From: Streptomyces sp. MST-110588
GTDB lineage: Bacteria > Actinomycetota > Actinomycetes > Streptomycetales > Streptomycetaceae
Length of the DNA: 64,000 nucleotides
Direction: 5' to 3'
Assembly (NCBI RefSeq): GCF_022695595.1
Contig: NZ_CP074380.1
Location: 7,034,501-7,098,500, forward strand
The first letter of the stretch is position 1. The number at the start of each line of letters is the position of its first letter. A program made the translations under genes and the position numbers. Shown piece by piece: positions 8,069-17,789 of the stretch. The notes under the pieces are model-generated. The model searched no databases. It had not been told where the DNA came from and was given only the letters and a program-made list of their open reading frames with translations.

Positions 8069-8829
8069 GTACGGACCTCGCGGTCGCGCAGGCCACCGGG
8101 GTCGATGGTCTCGCGGATCAGCCGGAGTTCGTCGGGGGTCGGCTCACGGGTGCGGGGAACCTCCGGCGGTACGCGCAGCGGGAACCCGGTGGCCTCACGC
8201 ACCTGCCCGACCTCCACGCCCGGGTGCAGCGACCGCAGCCGCATCGTACGGTCGGGCGTCCGGAAGTCGAACACGCCGAGATCGCTGATGACCCGGTGGA
8301 GGTGGTGATAGCGGCTCGCGGCCCCGCCGGCCTGGGCCGCACGGTCGTAGCCGACACCGCAGACCATGTCGACACGGGCGACGAACGTCCTGGGGGAGTG
8401 CCGGGGGACCCAGTAACTCGTCGGGTTGTTGAGGGTGTTGACCGGTGCGCCGCGTACGCCGAGGAGCTGCCGCGCGGGTCGGCCCCAGTCCCCGATGCAG
8501 GAGATGTTCTGGTTGCCGTACCGGTCGATCTGGCTCGCACCCATCATGACGTGGCGGCGGCCGGTGGCCACCAGCGTCAGATGCTGCCGGTAGGGGAGCC
8601 AGCCCTCGGTCACCGACGCCCGGCCGCCCAGCGCCGGGACGTCACCGGCGAGCAGTGCCTCGCCGTCCGTCAGCAGCAGGTCGGGGGAGAAGGTGAGCCG
8701 GGCCAGCCGCGCTCCGATGGTGGGTACGGTGCCCATGGGGGCGGCGAGCACCTCGCCTGCCCCGCGCCACGCCTCGGCGCAGGCCACCACACAGACCTCC
8801 GCCCGGGTGGCGGCGCGCGCGGCGCTCAT
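8065..8829 (-). CDS. ipdB: IpdB, beta subunit of the CoA-transferase-fold ring-opening hydrolase
   Basis: 254 residues of the family I CoA-transferase beta fold. ATG at 8829 overlaps the ipdA stop by ATGA. Segments such as MMGASQIDRYGNQNISCIGDW and NNPTSYWVPRHSPRTFV are typical of IpdB. With IpdA it forms the enzyme that hydrolytically opens the last steroid ring (COCHEA-CoA) by a retro-Claisen-like reaction, without needing the glutamate of true CoA transferases. The two subunits are encoded side by side, as expected for a heteromer. Confidence 0.86.
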   Translation of the reverse strand: MSAARAATRAEVCVVACAEAWRGAGEVLAAPMGTVPTIGARLARLTFSPDLLLTDGEALLAGDVPALGGRASVTEGWLPYRQHLTLVATGRRHVMMGASQIDRYGNQNISCIGDWGRPARQLLGVRGAPVNTLNNPTSYWVPRHSPRTFVARVDMVCGVGYDRAAQAGGAASRYHHLHRVISDLGVFDFRTPDRTMRLRSLHPGVEVGQVREATGFPLRVPPEVPRTREPTPDELRLIRETIDPGGLRDREVRT

Positions 8830-9782
8830 GCTCCCTCCCCGTGGGCCGCTGCTGGACGTACCTCGCGTGTGCGGAAGGCCGTGACCGCGGCCTGGTAGTC
8901 CCGCTCGTCGCCGGACAGGAAGCGCTCGGTGAAGCCCGCCCACGCCTCCGGGTCGCCGGCGGCCTGTGCGTACGCCTTCTGGAACGCCTCGTCCCGGCCG
9001 TAGTCCGGTACGCAGGAGGTGAAGTGCGCGCCGTTCGGCGCCTCGATGACGCCGCTGACGAACGGCCGCTTGACCAGCAGCGACTGAGGAGGGGCCGCCC
9101 GGGTCAGCGCCGCGCTGTCCACGATCCGCTCGCAGGAGAGATACGCCGCGTCCGCCGCCTCGCAGAACAGATCGTCGAAGTACGGGTCGGGGCCCAGGTA
9201 CTGGCCGTTGCCCCGGGCGTCGGCGCGGTTGAGGTGGACCAGCGCGGCATCCAGGCGCAGCGCCGGGACGGCGGCCAGCTCCTCCCCGTCCGCGTACGGC
9301 GAGACCACCGTACGGATGTGGGGGTTGACCCGCATGACGTCCGATCCCAGGCCGGCCCGTACCGGCATGAAGGGGAGCCGCTGGGCCGCCGCGGTCAGGC
9401 CCCACAGGAACATCGCCTCGTCCAGCTCGGTCAGTTCCAGGGCGCCGCGCTGGCGGGCGGCGCGGAAGTGCGGCTCCAGGGGGATGGAGTCCAGCGTGAC
9501 GAACGCGGTGACGAGCCGGCGGATCTTGCCGGCCGCCGCCAGCAGCCCGACGTCCGGGCCGCCGTAGGAGACGACGGTCAGGCCGGTGAGGTCCGAGCGG
9601 AGCAGGGCCCTGACGAGCGCCATCGGCTTGCGGCGGGAGCCCCAGCCGCCGATGCCGATGGTCATGCCGCTCGCCAGCCGGCCGACGGCCTCGTCGGCGG
9701 TCATGATCTTCCCGGACGTGTCCGTGGTGTTCGTGGTGTCAGTGGTGCCCGTGGTGCCCGTGTCGGTGGGACCGCCGCTCAC
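8826..9782 (-). CDS. ipdA: IpdA, alpha subunit of the CoA-transferase-fold ring-opening hydrolase
   Basis: 318 residues. The GTG at 9782 overlaps the echA20 stop (GTGA), which fixes the start; an internal ATG about 26 codons later is the alternative. The characteristic GIGGWGSRRKPMALVRALLRSD segment, LPFMPVRAGLGSDV and GNGQYLGPDPYFDDLF closely recall mycobacterial IpdA. The first 25 residues are Thr/Gly/Asp repeats encoded by GTG-rich DNA around 9720-9775 and are not part of the conserved fold. It acts with IpdB on the cyclohexenone CoA ester left after EchA20 opens ring D. It sits in a run of four genes joined by 4-base overlaps. Confidence 0.87.
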   Translation of the reverse strand: MSGGPTDTGTTGTTDTTNTTDTSGKIMTADEAVGRLASGMTIGIGGWGSRRKPMALVRALLRSDLTGLTVVSYGGPDVGLLAAAGKIRRLVTAFVTLDSIPLEPHFRAARQRGALELTELDEAMFLWGLTAAAQRLPFMPVRAGLGSDVMRVNPHIRTVVSPYADGEELAAVPALRLDAALVHLNRADARGNGQYLGPDPYFDDLFCEAADAAYLSCERIVDSAALTRAAPPQSLLVKRPFVSGVIEAPNGAHFTSCVPDYGRDEAFQKAYAQAAGDPEAWAGFTERFLSGDERDYQAAVTAFRTREVRPAAAHGEGA

Positions 9783-10555
9783 TTGGGCTCCTTCGTCCGG
9801 TGGCGGGACAGGAAGGCGTCGCGGTGGCCGTCGGAGATGCCGCCGAGACCGGCCTCGTAGGTGAAACCCTGCTCGAAGCGGTAGCTGCGGCGTACGTCGA
9901 CGGGATCGATGCCGTTGATGGCCTCCTTGGCCAGGCGCAGCAGCCGGCCGTCCTTGGCGGCGATCTCCCGGGCCAGCGCGCGGGCCGCGTCCAGGACCTC
10001 CGCGCGGGGCACCACCTTCCACACCGAGCCGTGCCGGTGGAGTTCGTGGGCGGTGACGGTGCGGGCCGTGTAGTACAGCGTGCGCATCAGGTGCACAGGG
10101 ACGAGCCGGGCCAGGTGGGTGGCCGCGCCGAGTGCGCCACGGTCCAGCTCCGGCAGCCCGAACGTGGCGTCCTCGCTCGCCACGATCGCGTCCGCGTTGC
10201 CGACCAGGCCGATACCGCCGCCGAGGCAGAACCCGTGGACGGCGGCGACGACGGGCACCTCGCACTCGTACACGGCCGCGAACGCCTCGTGACACCCGCG
10301 ATTGGCTCCTATGAGCGCGGAGTTGTCCGCCGCCCGCCGGATCTCCTTGATGTCCACCCCCGCGTTGAAGCCGCGGCCGGCGGCGGCGAGCACCACACAG
10401 CGGGTCGCGGGGTCGCGCCCGGCGGTACGGACGGCCTCGGCCAGGTCGTACCAGCCCTGTACCGGGAGCGCGTTGACGGGCGGGAAGTCGACGGTGACCA
10501 GCGCGATGCCGGCGTCGGGGGAGGGCGGGTCACGGCGCGAGGTGGAGACACCCAT
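9779..10555 (-). CDS. echA20: EchA20-like crotonase, steroid ring D hydrolase
   Basis: 258 residues of the crotonase family with the oxyanion-hole segments FNAGVDIKE and HGFCLGGGIGLVGNADAIVA, then FGLPELDRGALGAATHL. These match EchA20 (Rv3550) as recalled. EchA20 hydrolyses the ring D ketone of HIEC-CoA to give COCHEA-CoA, the substrate of IpdAB. It is the first gene of the leftward operon echA20-ipdA-ipdB-ipdC. ATG at 10555 lies about 20 bases from the operator at 10575-10593, so repressor binding should block this promoter. Confidence 0.88.
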   Translation of the reverse strand: MGVSTSRRDPPSPDAGIALVTVDFPPVNALPVQGWYDLAEAVRTAGRDPATRCVVLAAAGRGFNAGVDIKEIRRAADNSALIGANRGCHEAFAAVYECEVPVVAAVHGFCLGGGIGLVGNADAIVASEDATFGLPELDRGALGAATHLARLVPVHLMRTLYYTARTVTAHELHRHGSVWKVVPRAEVLDAARALAREIAAKDGRLLRLAKEAINGIDPVDVRRSYRFEQGFTYEAGLGGISDGHRDAFLSRHRTKEPK

Positions 10556-10574
10556 GAGCGGATCAGCTACCTTT

Positions 10575-10593
10575 CCACCAAACGTTTGTTAGG
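10575..10593. promoter_or_regulatory. KstR2-type operator 2, between echA20 and the SDR operon
   Basis: CCACCAAACGTTTGTTAGG. The inner bases 10577-10590 read ACCAAACGTTTGTT, matching AnCAAGnnCTTGnT except for a symmetric G-to-A and C-to-T pair. Read on the other strand it gives CCTAACAAACGTTTGGTGG, almost identical to operator 1. It lies between divergent start codons only 93 bases apart. Confidence 0.72.
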
Positions 10594-10648
10594 TGCTTCT
10601 CGTCGAGAAGGTAGCAGCGCGCGGTGCGCTGCGGGAGGTGGGGCGGCC

Positions 10649-11665
10649 TTGGCACTCACCATCGATCTGGCGGGGCGCGTCGCGCTGGTCACCGGCGGCA
10701 CGCGCGGGGTCGGTGCGGGGATCGCGGGGGCGCTGCTGGCGGCGGGCGCGGAGGTCGTCATCTGCGCCCGCAGGCCACCGGAGCGGCCGGTGAGGGCGAT
10801 AGGGGCGACGGGGGCGATAGGGGCGGCGGCATGGGGTGATCCGAGTGCCGGTGGTGTCAGTGGTTCCAGTCCTGCCGGTGGTGCTGGTGGGCGGACGGCG
10901 CGATTCGAGGCGGTGGATCTGCGGGATGCGGACGCGGTCGGCGCGCTCCTACGGCGCGTACGCGAGCAGTACGGCCGCCTGGACGTCCTCGTCAACAACG
11001 CGGGCGGTACCCCGTACCGGCTGCTCGCCGACTCCACGCCCCGACAGGCGGCGCGCGCCGTGGAGCTGAACCTCCTGACACCGCTCACCGCGTCCCTGGC
11101 CGCCCGCGAGATCATGGTCACCCAGCCGACCGGCGGCTCGATCATCATGATCGGCAGCGTGAGCGGGACCCGGCCCTCGCCCGGCACCGCCGCCTACGGG
11201 GCGGCGAAGGCGGGCCTGGAGAACCTGGCCCGCTCCATGGCTGTCGAGTGGGCCCCGGCCGTCCGGGTCAACACACTCGTCGTCGGCATGGTACGTACGG
11301 AGCAGGCGCATCTGCACTACGGCGACGCGGCGGGCATCGCGGCGGTCGCCCGCACCGTTCCGCTCGGGCGGCTCGCCGTCCCTGCCGACGTCGGGGCGGC
11401 CTGTGTCTTCCTCGCCGGGGACCTGTCGGGGTACGTGACCGGCGCCAGCCTGCTCGTCCACGGGGGCGGCGAACGCCCCGCCTTCCTCGGCGCCTCGACG
11501 GCCACCGCACGCGGGCCCGACCACGCGGCCGGACCGCGGACGGGGAGAAGCCGGGCGGACGACGGGCGGACGACAGGGAGGAGTGGAAATGACCGCGAGC
11601 GGAATCGGGCCGGGGAGCGGGAACGGGCCGGGAAGAGGGAACGGGCGGGAGAGCGGGATCTGTGA
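10649..11665 (+). CDS. Short-chain dehydrogenase of the KstR2-type cluster (Rv3549c position)
   Basis: A classical SDR starting at TTG 10649 after GGGAGG. It has the cofactor motif TGGTRGVGAG, NNAGG, and a catalytic GSVSG...YGAAK. A Gly/Ser/Ala insertion of about 35 residues lies after the first Rossmann strand pair (about 10795-10910). The conserved fold ends near HGGGERPAF; after that the frame continues as Arg/Glu-rich text to 11665, overlapping the next gene by 77 bases. One extra G in the run 11542-11545 would instead end the protein at the TGA 11590-11592, forming the same ATGA overlap seen elsewhere in the island. So a one-base error or mutation is likely. The role is presumably oxidation or reduction of a hydroxylated ring C/D intermediate. 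Confidence 0.75.
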   Translation: MALTIDLAGRVALVTGGTRGVGAGIAGALLAAGAEVVICARRPPERPVRAIGATGAIGAAAWGDPSAGGVSGSSPAGGAGGRTARFEAVDLRDADAVGALLRRVREQYGRLDVLVNNAGGTPYRLLADSTPRQAARAVELNLLTPLTASLAAREIMVTQPTGGSIIMIGSVSGTRPSPGTAAYGAAKAGLENLARSMAVEWAPAVRVNTLVVGMVRTEQAHLHYGDAAGIAAVARTVPLGRLAVPADVGAACVFLAGDLSGYVTGASLLVHGGGERPAFLGASTATARGPDHAAGPRTGRSRADDGRTTGRSGNDRERNRAGERERAGKRERAGERDL

Positions 11666-12677
11666 CGGGAGGGTGGTTGTCGTCACCGGAGCGGGCCGTG
11701 GCCTGGGACGCGCCCATGCCTTCGCCTTCGCCGCCGAGGGTGCCGAGGTCGTCGTCAACGACCTCGGGGTGAACTCGGATGGCAGCGGCGGGAGCGCCGG
11801 ACCCGTCGGCGCCGGCGGTCCGGCGGAGGAAGTGGCGGCCGGAATTCGTGCGGCAGGTGGTGCGGCGGTGGCGCACACCGGTGACATCGCGACGGAACAG
11901 GGCGCGGCCTCCCTGGTCGCCACGGCACTCCGTACGTACGGACGTCTGGACACCCTGGTCAACAACGCGGGATTCCTGCGCGACCGGATGCTGGTCAACA
12001 TGGCGGAGGAGGAGTGGGACGCGGTGCTCCGCGTCCACCTCAAAGGGCATTTCCTGCCACTCAAACACGCCGCCGCGCACTGGCGGGCGGAGGCGAAGAG
12101 CGGGCGGATGCCGCGGGCCCGTGTCATCAACACCAGTTCCGGCGCGGGGCTGTCGGGCAGCGTCGGGCAGGGGAACTACTCCGCGGCCAAGGCGGGTGTC
12201 CTCGGGCTGACGCTGGTCGCCGCGGCCGAGCTGGGCCGCTACGGCGTGCAGGTCAATGCCATCGCCCCGGCCGCCCGCACCCGTATGACCGAACAGACCT
12301 TCGCCGAGGCGATGGCAGCGCCCGAGGACGGGACCTTCGACGCGATGGCCCCCGAGAACGTCTCCCCACTGGTCGTCTGGCTCGGCTCGGCCGGCTCCGA
12401 AGGGGTCACCGGCCGGGTCTTCGAGGCCGAGGGGGGCCGTATCACGGTGATGGAGGGCTGGCGGCCGGGGCCGACGGCGGACAAGGGTGCCCGCCGGACC
12501 GCGGCCGAGGCCGGTGAGACCGTACGCGAACTCCTCGCCGGCGCCGCGCCGCCGCAGCCGGTCCACGGAGTGCGGCCGGTCCACGGAGTGCGGCCGGCTA
12601 CCGAGGGCCGGGCGCGGGAGCCGCTCACCCCGGTTCTCGCGCCGCGCAGCGACACCCCGCCCGGCAGCCAGAGGTGA
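11589..12677 (+). CDS. Short-chain dehydrogenase, 17-beta-HSD4-like (Rv3548c position)
   Basis: 362 residues. ATG at 11589 follows GGGAGGAG; a GTG two codons earlier overlaps that site. It has the motif TGAGRGLGRA, the NDLGVNSDGSGG loop typical of the multifunctional-enzyme-2 / 17-beta-HSD4 SDR branch, NNAG, and NTSSGAG...YSAAK. A long C-terminal tail after GGRITVMEGW contains repeats (PVHGVRPVHGVRP). Its family reduces or oxidises hydroxyacyl-CoA groups; its place beside the other HIP genes suggests a steroid-derived CoA substrate. It ends the rightward arm controlled by operator 2. Confidence 0.78.
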   Translation: MTASGIGPGSGNGPGRGNGRESGICDGRVVVVTGAGRGLGRAHAFAFAAEGAEVVVNDLGVNSDGSGGSAGPVGAGGPAEEVAAGIRAAGGAAVAHTGDIATEQGAASLVATALRTYGRLDTLVNNAGFLRDRMLVNMAEEEWDAVLRVHLKGHFLPLKHAAAHWRAEAKSGRMPRARVINTSSGAGLSGSVGQGNYSAAKAGVLGLTLVAAAELGRYGVQVNAIAPAARTRMTEQTFAEAMAAPEDGTFDAMAPENVSPLVVWLGSAGSEGVTGRVFEAEGGRITVMEGWRPGPTADKGARRTAAEAGETVRELLAGAAPPQPVHGVRPVHGVRPATEGRAREPLTPVLAPRSDTPPGSQR

Positions 12678-12740
12678 GTACGGGCGTGAGCCGGTCCTCC
12701 TTCGTCCGTGCGGGGTCGGTGACCGCGTCGACCACGAACC

Positions 12741-12790
12741 GGAACACGCCGGAACACGCCGGAACACGCCGGAGCACGTCGGAACACGTC
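12741..12790. repeat. Five tandem 10-base units GGAACACGCC
   Basis: Units at 12741, 12751 and 12761 are identical; those at 12771 and 12781 carry one or two changes (GGAGCACGTC, GGAACACGTC). They lie in non-coding DNA directly before the SDR pseudogene. Confidence 0.85.
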
Positions 12791-12806
12791 AGCGAAGGAG
12801 CCGGCC

Positions 12807-13233
12807 ATCTCCCGTACCTGTCCCGTCACCGGAGCGGACCTGGCCACTCCTGAAGGGCGTACGGAACTGGTCGAGCGCCCCACGGAGTTGACCGGCGGCC
12901 AACTGGACGCCGTGATCGCCGCGCCGACGCCGCCGCGCGGGGCCAGCGGTACGGCGACCGGCTCGGTCCGGGCATGGCCGTGCGGCGGCATCGGCACGCC
13001 TGAGCCGAAGATCTCACGTGTCGCGGCATCGGCGAGCGGTCCCTCGGTCATGGGCGTCAGGACGATGCCGGGGGCGATGTCGTTGAGCGGGATGCCGACC
13101 GCGGCCCAGGCGTCGGTGACCGCGGTACGGCGTACCCTGGCTCGTCTCCGCCGGGAACACACACGTCACCGGGCAGATCACCTTCATCGACGGTGGCGCC
13201 GACGCCATGCTGCGCGGCGACGGCACATGGTGA
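12807..13233 (+). pseudogene. Rearranged SDR pseudogene with deletions and an inverted middle piece
   Basis: Three fragments of one short-chain dehydrogenase (3-alpha-HSD / coniferyl-alcohol-dehydrogenase-like) are visible. (1) 12807-12926 on plus: after a good GAAGGAG site the start codon position reads ATC, then SRTCPVTGA joins directly to DLATPEGRTELVERPTELTG and ends LDAVIA, so about 35 codons of the cofactor region are missing. (2) About 12960-13137, on minus: VTDAWAAVGIPLNDIAPG, TPMTEGPLADAATREIF and PMPPHGHARTEPVA, the part that normally precedes the C-terminus. (3) 13138-13233 on plus: WLVSAGNTHVTGQITFIDGG to a TGA. The middle piece is therefore inverted in place and about 100 or more codons around the active site are gone. 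It lies just after the steroid operons, so an ancestral steroid role is possible. Confidence 0.72.
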
Positions 13234-13289
13234 GCCGACGTGACCCCGGGTGGATCAGGGCGGATCAGGGTGGACCCGGGGAATTCGGG

Positions 13290-13334
13290 GAATCCGGAGA
13301 ATCCGGAGAATCCGGAGAATCCGGAGAATCCGGG
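13290..13334. repeat. Tandem 9-base units GAATCCGGA before the TmrB-like gene
   Basis: Four exact copies (13290, 13299, 13308, 13317) plus a fifth ending in GGG. A looser pair GTGGATCAGG/GCGGATCAGG precedes them at about 13250. The array ends about 20 bases before the start of the next gene. Confidence 0.85.
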
Positions 13335-13354
13335 TGACCCCATAGGCTCTGCCT

Positions 13355-13987
13355 ATGCTTCTGTGGATCAACGGCCCCTTCGGCGGCGGCAAGACGCAGA
13401 CCGCCTACGAACTCGGGCGGCGACTGCCCGGCAGCCTCATATGCGACCCCGAACACGTCGGCTTCGGCCTGCACCGCATGACCCCGCGGCCCCTACGGGG
13501 AGACTTCCAGGATCTCCCGGCCTGGCGGCAAGGCGTGTACGAGGTTCTGGACCTGACCCTCACCCGGCACGACGGCCCGGTCATCGCCCCGATGACCGTC
13601 GTGGAACCCTCCTACTTCCAGGAGACCGTCGGCCGGCTGCGCGAACGCGGCCATGACGTCCGGCACTTCACCCTGCTCGCCGACCGCCGAACCGTACTGC
13701 GGCGGCTGCGCGAGCGCGGCTTCGGGCGCGCCGTACAGCTCGTCGCGGGCAAGGACGCCCCGCTGCGCCGGGAGAGCTTCGCCGTGGCGAAACTCGACCT
13801 GTGCCTGGAGCGGCTGCGCCACCCGCGGTTCGCCGAGCACCTGGTGACCGATCACCTCACGATTCCGCAGGTCGCCGACCGCATCGCCGCCTCGGCCGGA
13901 CTCACCCTCACCCCGGACACCGACACTCCTTTGCGGGGCCGCCTCCGCCGGGCCTGGACGGGGGTCAAACACATCCGCTTCGACTGA
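13355..13987 (+). CDS. TmrB-like ATP-binding protein (tunicamycin-resistance type)
   Basis: 210 residues, opening LLWINGPFGGGKTQTAYEL, a Walker A loop (GPFGGGKT) at residues 7-14. The protein follows Bacillus TmrB over its length: DPEHVGF, a PMTVVEPSYFQETV segment, HFTLLADRRTVLRRLRER, and an ending VKHIRFD like TmrB's KLNHIR ending. TmrB gives tunicamycin resistance, apparently by binding the drug at the membrane via a C-terminal amphipathic helix. Streptomycete homologues are often just annotated as AAA ATPases, so drug resistance is an inference. ATG at 13355 is 20 bases after the repeat array. It converges with the UvrA-like gene, 26 bases apart. Confidence 0.78.
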   Translation: MLLWINGPFGGGKTQTAYELGRRLPGSLICDPEHVGFGLHRMTPRPLRGDFQDLPAWRQGVYEVLDLTLTRHDGPVIAPMTVVEPSYFQETVGRLRERGHDVRHFTLLADRRTVLRRLRERGFGRAVQLVAGKDAPLRRESFAVAKLDLCLERLRHPRFAEHLVTDHLTIPQVADRIAASAGLTLTPDTDTPLRGRLRRAWTGVKHIRFD

Positions 13988-14013
13988 CCCGCTCAGGCAC
14001 CGGCGCGGGCTGC

Positions 14014-16419
<2,406 letters not shown>

Positions 16420-16927
16420 CGTGTCTCCATCTGCGGGGCGGGTCCGCCCCTGATCCAGCGCCTCCCGCCGTACGCGGCACCGTCGCGGTCCTGGAAGGCG
16501 GTCGCGGTGCCACGCTGCCGCGAGGCCAGGTCACGACACGTCCCGTACGTCCGGAGGGGGGTAGGTCGAGTGAATGGCGTGTTCAGCGCGGCAACTCTAG
16601 CCATGGCTCGATGCCCGATGCTTCTCCATTCCTGATCGGTTCCGACCACCTGCTGCCCCACACAGATCGGCGCCCCCGCCGGCGCGCTCCCGCCGACACC
16701 TCAGCCGCGCCCCCGCGGGCCGGCCCGCCGGTTTCCCGCGACCCGCCCGGCCCGCCTGCGCCCCCGCCGGTGCCCCCGCGTCACGGCCCGGATTCCCGGC
16801 GCTGCCCGGCTTCCGGCACGGCGGACGGTCCCGTTCCGGCACCGCCGGTTCCCGACACGGCCGCTTCCCGACACGGCCGCTTCCCGACACGGCCGCTTCC
16901 CGGCACGGCCGGTCCCGGCGAGGAGCG
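16420..16927. other. Gene-free 508-base gap upstream of the UvrA-like gene
   Basis: It must hold the UvrA-like promoter, since that gene starts at 16419 and reads left. The stretch 16560-16660 is less GC-rich than its surroundings and is the likeliest promoter region, but I cannot name -35/-10 boxes with confidence. The right part (16670-16920) is Pro/Arg-codon-like GC sequence with a tandem repeat, and no convincing gene. Confidence 0.5.
16845..16908. repeat. Four tandem 16-base units CCGCTTCCCGACACGG
   Basis: Units begin at 16845, 16861, 16877 and 16893, with the middle two identical and the outer two differing by one base each. They lie in the gap just downstream of the DeoR gene's stop, in non-coding DNA. 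Confidence 0.85.
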
Positions 16928-17731
16928 TCAGGCGTGGGGAAGCGAACGGGCGGCTATCACCCGCAGTCCGTGGTCGGCGAATTCCTGGCGGATCGCCTCC
17001 TCTGCCCGGTTGTCGGTGATGAAGGTGTCGAAGACATCCGCGCCCCCCACTCTTGCGAAGCAGCGCCGGCCGATCTTCGAGGAGTCCGCGACGACGACCG
17101 CGCGCCGGGACCGCTCGGCCATGAGGCGGTTGACGCGGGCCTCCGCCTCGTCGTGGACCGTGGCGCCCATCACCGGTTCGATGCCGTTGGCTCCGATGAA
17201 GGCGATGTCGACGGAGATCTGCTGGAGCACCAGCTCGCTGAACGGGCCGACCAGCTCGAACGACCGGGAGTGCGCCACCCCACCGGTCAGCACGATCTTG
17301 ATCTGCGGACGGACCGCGAGCTCATTGGCGATGTTGAGGGAGTTGGTGACGATCGTCAGATGCGGCTGCGGGCCCTCCTCGGCGAAGTCCGGGCGGGTGG
17401 CCAGCACCCGCGCGATCTCCGTGGTGGTCGTGCCCCCGCTCAGCCCGACCACGTCCCCGCGCCCCACCAGCTTCGCCGCCTCCTGGGCCACCTCCTCCTT
17501 CTCCACCGCACGGTGGGAGTGCTTGTACCGGATGGGCAGGTCGTACGCCACCGAACTGAGCACCGCGCCGCCGCGGGTCCGCTTGAGCAACTGCTGCCCG
17601 GCCAGGGCGTCCATGTCGCGCCGCATCGTGGCGGCCGATACCTCAAGCTGGGTCGCTGCCTCCTCGACATCCACCCGGCCGCGTTCACCGAGCAGCTCAA
17701 GCAGGGCATTCAACCGTTCGTGGCGCTTCAT
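16928..17731 (-). CDS. DeoR-family sugar-catabolism regulator
   Basis: 267 residues. The N-terminal DeoR helix-turn-helix (VDVEEAATQLEVSAATMRRDMDAL) is followed by the effector domain with GLSGGTTTTEIAR and IGANGIEPVMGATVHDEAEA. DeoR proteins of this shape bind phosphorylated sugars and repress adjacent catabolic genes. It is transcribed leftward 58 bases after the aldolase gene, so it probably ends the agaS-aldolase operon and controls it and the divergent transporter. A close match is AgaR/GlpR-like; the sugar is not determined by the sequence. Confidence 0.85.
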   Translation of the reverse strand: MKRHERLNALLELLGERGRVDVEEAATQLEVSAATMRRDMDALAGQQLLKRTRGGAVLSSVAYDLPIRYKHSHRAVEKEEVAQEAAKLVGRGDVVGLSGGTTTTEIARVLATRPDFAEEGPQPHLTIVTNSLNIANELAVRPQIKIVLTGGVAHSRSFELVGPFSELVLQQISVDIAFIGANGIEPVMGATVHDEAEARVNRLMAERSRRAVVVADSSKIGRRCFARVGGADVFDTFITDNRAEEAIRQEFADHGLRVIAARSLPHA

Positions 17732-17789
17732 GGCGCGAGCCTAATTCGTTTCCAGCGGTGCCGGTGACGCCCCCGAAACCAGGGGTGGC

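Noticed and set aside
12960..13137. The minus-strand SDR fragment as an independent gene
   Set aside because: It lacks both a cofactor-binding N-terminus and a C-terminus, and the missing C-terminus is found adjacent on plus.
12741..13334. CRISPR-like array from the tandem 10- and 9-base units
   Set aside because: Units are directly adjacent, with no spacers, and no cas genes are present.
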